This document shows, piece after piece, positions 22,723 to 25,478 of a stretch of DNA of 25,478 bases; the first letter of the stretch is position 1; every line of letters starts with the position of its first letter. The translations under genes and the position numbers were made by a program. The stretch comes from Anaeromyces robustus (lineage: Eukaryota > Neocallimastigomycota > Neocallimastigomycetes > Neocallimastigales > Neocallimastigaceae): NCBI GenBank assembly GCA_002104895.1, contig MCFG01000404.1, positions 35,001 through 60,478 on the forward strand. The letters run 5' to 3'. The notes under the pieces are model-generated. The model saw only the letters and a program-made list of their open reading frames with translations, was not told the DNA's origin and made no database searches.

Positions 22723-23578
22723 TTTTTTAAGCACACAATTTGTTGTACATCACCTTTATTGAAATTAAATATTAAAATACATGAATCATAAAAAAACACA
22801 TAATGAAAAAAAATGATACAAAAAAAATAAAAACCAGTAAAATATTATAGACAATAATAAATGATATTGGAGGGAAAAAAAATAGTATAATAATATTTAA
22901 AAACAATAAATCCATATAAGCCCTTAATTCTAAATATAGAATTAAAATAAAATTAATCTATCCTATATTCTACTTGGGTCAGTAATAGGATCAGCATTTG
23001 CCCTACTAGGCTGTCCTACTTGTGTTATCAGCATTGACGTTCCTGCCTGGAGAGGTTGGTTTTAAATTTATTGAACAATATAACAATATATGTTGTCTTT
23101 TACAGACAATAGGCATGATATCATTCAATAGAGCCGCAGATCTACTAGGGGCACAAAGAACAATATCATCAGCAAATAATCCTCCACAACAATATTCAGT
23201 ATCTATTTTCACACCATTATACAGGCAATCGTTGAAGATGTCGTTGATAAACAAATTAAAAAGTATAGGAGATAAGGGACATCCTTGTCGAACTCCTTTA
23301 AGTATACTGAATGAATCAGAAAATTGTCGATTAATTTTAACACAAGCTTTGGAAGACAGATATAAGTTCTCCAAAAAATTGAAAACTTTTTCCTTGTATA
23401 CCAAGAACATAGATTTTCGACAAAATGTTATATATGGGCACAGAATCATAAGCTTTTTTAAGATCAAGAAAAGCTAAATAAGTATCTTCCCCTTTGAATT
23501 TACGTCTTTTTTTGCCTTTATTATCTACACTAGAATTATTACCGGCCACCTTTAAACTATTAAAAAAAGACTATCTAA
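22723..23578 (-). mobile_element. LINE copy 1: broken non-LTR retrotransposon with reverse-transcriptase core and 3' tail
   Basis: On the minus strand the copy runs from a truncated reverse transcriptase through a shared 3' tail to a short, decayed A tail (about 7 A, near 22722-22730). The tail from 23142 down to 22730 matches the copy at 24246-24640, except for small indels, and contains AATAAA (complement at 22756-22764, ctttattgaaa). The 5' side ends at about 23578 beside a 20-nt A run. The tail divergence and eroded A tract make this the oldest of the three nearby copies. An internal deletion has removed the region between reverse-transcriptase motif C and the C-terminus (see the RT entry). 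Confidence 0.85.
23006..23566 (-). pseudogene. LINE reverse transcriptase, truncated, frameshifted and internally deleted
   Basis: LINE-type RT motifs are visible in order on the minus strand. Motif A is FLDLKKAYDSV (about 23432-23488), motif B is GVRQGCPLSPILFN (about 23255-23300) and motif C is FADDIVLC (about 23150-23180) with the catalytic Asp pair. In full elements it copies element RNA at a nicked target. The frame carrying motif A and the one carrying B and C differ by one base at the A5 run around 23387-23391. The N-terminal endonuclease and early RT region are missing. Directly after motif C (CAPS) the sequence jumps to RSAALLNDIMP, which in copy 3 sits near the extreme C-terminus, so thumb and C-terminal domains are deleted in frame. 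After that the copy 1 frame degenerates. Not functional. Confidence 0.85.
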
Positions 23579-23979
23579 AAAAAAAAAAAAAAAAAAAAGT
23601 TTCTATTTAAATCAGATGGTTAATACGAAAAATTTTTTAAATAGGAAACAACTAATAAAAACTAATGGTCAATTCTCTGATAACTGTCACAATGGAAACA
23701 ACATGAACAACAATTGGAAACAACATGAACAACAATTAGGACAAGAATTATTAATTATTTTAGAAGCTTTAACAACAACAACTCTTGCATCAAATTTAAT
23801 AATTTTATATCCAAATCTTGCCCTAAGCCAACAAGAAGGACTTAGTTTGTCTTTTTGTCTTTTTTTTTTTTTTTTACGTGAATTTAATCAATTTTTTTTT
23901 TATTGGATGCAATGTTAACTTAAATAATATATAATTGTATTCAAAGGGATCCCGGGGATCGGAGTAAAAAATAAGTAAG
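23579..23979. other. Unidentified spacer between LINE copies
   Basis: A 20-nt A run (23579-23598) opens the stretch. A 22-nt unit (ggaaacaacatgaacaacaa core) is then repeated directly at 23694 and 23716. The open plus-strand frame 23616-23918 (Asn/Gln/Leu/Thr-rich) crosses that 22-nt duplication in two different frames, which argues against coding. An open minus-strand reading (SPSCWLRARFGYK) also exists near 23780-23850, and I recognise neither. A sharp G/C-rich patch, gggatcccggggatcgg, lies at 23946-23962. The stretch may be the 5' part of another repeat or the original target DNA. Confidence 0.45.
23694..23737. repeat. Direct 22-nt duplication
   Basis: Two adjacent perfect copies of a 22-nt unit beginning ggaaacaacatgaac occur at 23694-23715 and 23716-23737. 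The unit is not a multiple of three. Confidence 0.9.
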
Positions 23980-24010
<31 letters not shown>

Positions 24011-24217
24011 GCACACAATTTGTACGTCAACTTTATTGAATTTAAATATTAAAATACATGAATCATAAAAAAACACATAATGAAAAAAAAATGATACTAA
24101 AAAAAAAATAAAAACCAGTAATATATTATAGATAATAATAATAATACTGGAGGAAAAAAAGTAGTATAATAATATTTAAAAACAATAAATCCATACAGCC
24201 CTTAATTCTAAATATAG
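23980..24217 (-). mobile_element. LINE copy 2: 3' tail only, with 28-A tail
   Basis: The plus strand shows 28 T (23980-24007) followed by 210 bp that match the tail of copy 3 almost base for base, differing mainly in homopolymer length. On the minus strand this is an element 3' end with AATAAA (TTCAATAAAGTTG) about 20-25 nt before the A tail. The copy begins abruptly at ctaaatatag (24217), where the T run of copy 3 starts. A low-complexity minus-strand frame across it (24126-24428) is untranslated tail, not a gene. Confidence 0.85.
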
Positions 24218-24248
<31 letters not shown>

Positions 24249-25000
24249 GCACACAATTTGTACGTCAACTTTATTGAATTTAAATATTAAAATACATGAA
24301 TCAAAAAAACACATAATGAAAAAAAATGATACTAAAAAAAATAAAAACCAGTAATATATTATAGATAATAGTAAATAATACTGGAGGAAAAAAAGTAGTA
24401 TTATAATATTTAAAAACAATAAATCCATACAAGCCCTTAATTCTAAATATAGAATTAAAGTAAAATTGATCTATCCTATTCCACTAGGGTCGGAAATAGG
24501 ATCGGCATTTGCCCTACTAGGCTGTCCTACTGTGTTATCAGCATTGACGTTCCTGGAGAGGTTGGTTTTAAATTTATTGAACAATATATGTTGTCTTTTA
24601 CAGACAACAGGCATGATATCATTCAATAGAGCCGCAGATCGCAACAAGAATGGGGATTTTGAATAAGTACCAGATTCAGTCTGACACTTAAACAAACATT
24701 CCCATTCCTTTTTGTATGGACTATTGTTAATTCTATCACTAAAACCATAATCCCTTCCACCAATTAAAAAAATATAAATACTGTACCTATTAACTATTTT
24801 TTTATTACCTAATATATCTATATTACTAATACTATTAAACCTCATATTATTACTATTTTTATAACCCTTAACAATACTATTAATTCTATTATCTACATTA
24901 GTGTAAAGAACAGAAGTCCAACAATAATAATTCTTAATAAACTTAAAAACACCTCAATATTAGAAAATAAACAAGAATTATTGGACACAAACAAACAACA
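24218..25000 (-). mobile_element. LINE copy 3: C-terminal coding end, 3' tail and 28-A tail
   Basis: A 28-T run (24218-24245) and the same tail as copies 1 and 2 run to 24640. Beyond that, on the minus strand, lies coding sequence for the element's C-terminus, up to about 24960-25000. The 5' limit is unclear because the sequence fades into A/T DNA after about 25000 (acaacaggttag). Reverse transcriptase is absent, so this is a 5'-truncated insertion. The long intact A tail and close match to copy 2 suggest it is young. Confidence 0.8.
24471..24940 (-). pseudogene. LINE open reading frame, C-terminal fragment
   Basis: The minus frame reads NYYCWTSVLYTNVDNRINSI, then IYIFLIGGRDYGFSDRINNS, SAALLNDIMPVVCKRQHIL, and a polar tail ending at a stop near 24471 (SDPSGIG). 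The Trp/Leu/Arg spacing and the LLNDIMPVVCKRQ helix recall the C-terminal domain of fungal LINE polyproteins; that match is from memory and modest. The second half is the part shared with copy 1. Upstream of NYYCW a different frame (NNSCLFSNIEVF) looks like the continuation, so there is probably one frameshift near the T5 run at about 24945-24955. It is a dead fragment. Confidence 0.6.
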
Positions 25001-25284
25001 GGTTAGTATCAAATAATTTTATTTATTTTATTATTTCTTTGTTAATAAAAACTCGAATTTTCAAATGAGAAAATTCTTGAATATTTATAAACATTATTTC
25101 AAAATATTTTAATTACATTTTTCATGAGTTATTATATTCTAAATCTAATTGGTCTATTAACCTTTTTATAATAAAATAATATTATCATTTAATACACTTT
25201 ATAATATATTAATATATAATAAAATAATAATAAAAAAATAAAATAATAAAATAGTAAAAAATAAAAATATAAATTTTAACAAAA
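25001..25284. other. A/T spacer between LINE copy 3 and the tRNA-like unit
   Basis: The stretch is A/T sequence with AATAA-type runs. I see no gene or recognisable element. Confidence 0.6.
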
Positions 25285-25413
25285 GGCATTCCTGTGTATT
25301 GAACCCAGGAATACTGAGCAGAGTTCTAGAGCTTAACGAGTAAGCCAACTCTATAATTTCTAGTATTCGTTACATGGTCCTCCTCTAGGATTCGGATACC
25401 AGACGAATCTAGA
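25285..25413 (-). ncRNA. tRNA-like, possibly SINE-type, pol III unit
   Basis: In A/T DNA, about 130 bp of mixed composition carry minus-strand matches to a pol III A box (TGGCTTACTCG, 25337-25347) and B box (GGTTCAATAC, 25296-25305) spaced 31 nt apart, as in tRNA genes. A TTTT terminator (25281-25284) follows GCC directly. Hairpins are: a D-arm-like GCTT/AAGC stem (25331-25345) inside AGAGTT/AACTCT (25320-25352); a perfect 7-bp ATTCCTG/CAGGAAT stem around the B box (25288-25312); and TCTAGGATTCG/CGAATCTAGA with one bulge (25384-25413). The 5' acceptor strand GGCATTC needed for a normal tRNA is absent and no sound anticodon arm forms. It is therefore more likely a tRNA-derived SINE or tRNA pseudogene than a working tRNA. 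A 5S-like reading was weaker. Confidence 0.45.
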
Positions 25414-25478
25414 TAAAATTTTATTAAAATAAATTTAAAAACTATCTAATATAAAAATTTTTATTTTTTATTAAATTC
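25414..25478. other. Right edge of the window, A/T DNA
   Basis: Only A/T-rich sequence remains after the structured unit; nothing can be assigned. Confidence 0.6.

Noticed and set aside
23022-23477. Plus-strand open frame of 151 codons
   Set aside because: It is exactly antisense to the LINE reverse transcriptase, whose motifs A, B and C are recognisable on the minus strand.
24126-24428. Minus-strand open frame of 100 codons
   Set aside because: It lies in the untranslated tails of LINE copies 2 and 3 and crosses an A tract read as poly-Lys.
24466-24666. Plus-strand open frame of 66 codons
   Set aside because: It is antisense to the LINE C-terminal coding region.
24985-25015. TACTAAC motif on the minus strand next to the 5' edge of LINE copy 3, resembling a branch point
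   Set aside because: No convincing acceptor or upstream exon goes with it; probably chance.
25285-25413. 5S rRNA or hammerhead ribozyme at the right end
   Set aside because: Short stretches (gttaagc, gaatac) can be aligned to 5S, but the terminal helix is missing. No CUGAUGA core of a hammerhead is present.

Overview
This window looks like nuclear DNA from an extremely A+T-rich eukaryote. Long stretches are almost pure A/T. Several genes are split by short GT-AG introns whose donors read GTAAGT, GTATAT, GTAAAT and GTAAAA. Genes are sparse, and there are reverse-transcriptase LINE remnants with poly(A) tails. A fungal-style mannose-6-phosphate isomerase, a CDC7-like kinase and intronless bacterial-looking methyltransferases in such DNA fit an anaerobic gut fungus (Neocallimastigomycota) best. 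That is an inference from style, not from a marker gene; another A+T-rich lineage such as a dictyostelid is not excluded.

Layout. All confident protein genes lie on the minus strand. (1) 1214-2814: a three-exon, CDC7-like protein kinase of about 355 residues with altered catalytic motifs. (2) 2815-13918: about 11 kb with no gene I can support, holding homopolymers, microsatellites, hairpins, one unusual G/C-containing island (6533-6690) and, at its right edge, a relic of a LINE 3' tail (13669-13728). (3) 13919-14611 and 16010-16702: two tandem, same-strand, intronless SAM-dependent methyltransferase genes, about 91% identical in protein. A 39-bp tandem repeat lies just downstream of the second copy. 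(4) 18295-20225: a complete three-exon type I mannose-6-phosphate isomerase with all metal ligands. (5) 20226-22722: 2.5 kb of A/T DNA without a gene. (6) 22723-25000: a nest of at least three minus-strand LINE copies sharing one 3' tail. One carries a reverse-transcriptase core, one is only a tail, and one carries the C-terminal coding end. (7) 25285-25413: a compact, structured, G/C-containing unit with tRNA-like A and B boxes and a T4 stop.

The genes do not form an obvious pathway. The isomerase is housekeeping sugar-nucleotide (GDP-mannose) metabolism, the kinase is cell-cycle-like but atypical, and the methyltransferase pair is an accessory, probably acquired and recently duplicated gene. 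The most interesting points are: the methyltransferase pair, with many protein changes for few silent ones and a nearly unchanged 195-nt block; the kinase lacking the HRD arginine and catalytic-loop lysine; the LINE tails in tandem, one of them now lying in the 3' flank of a host gene; the unexplained island at 6533-6690; and the tRNA-like unit at the right end. Exon boundaries, alignments and counts were made by eye.
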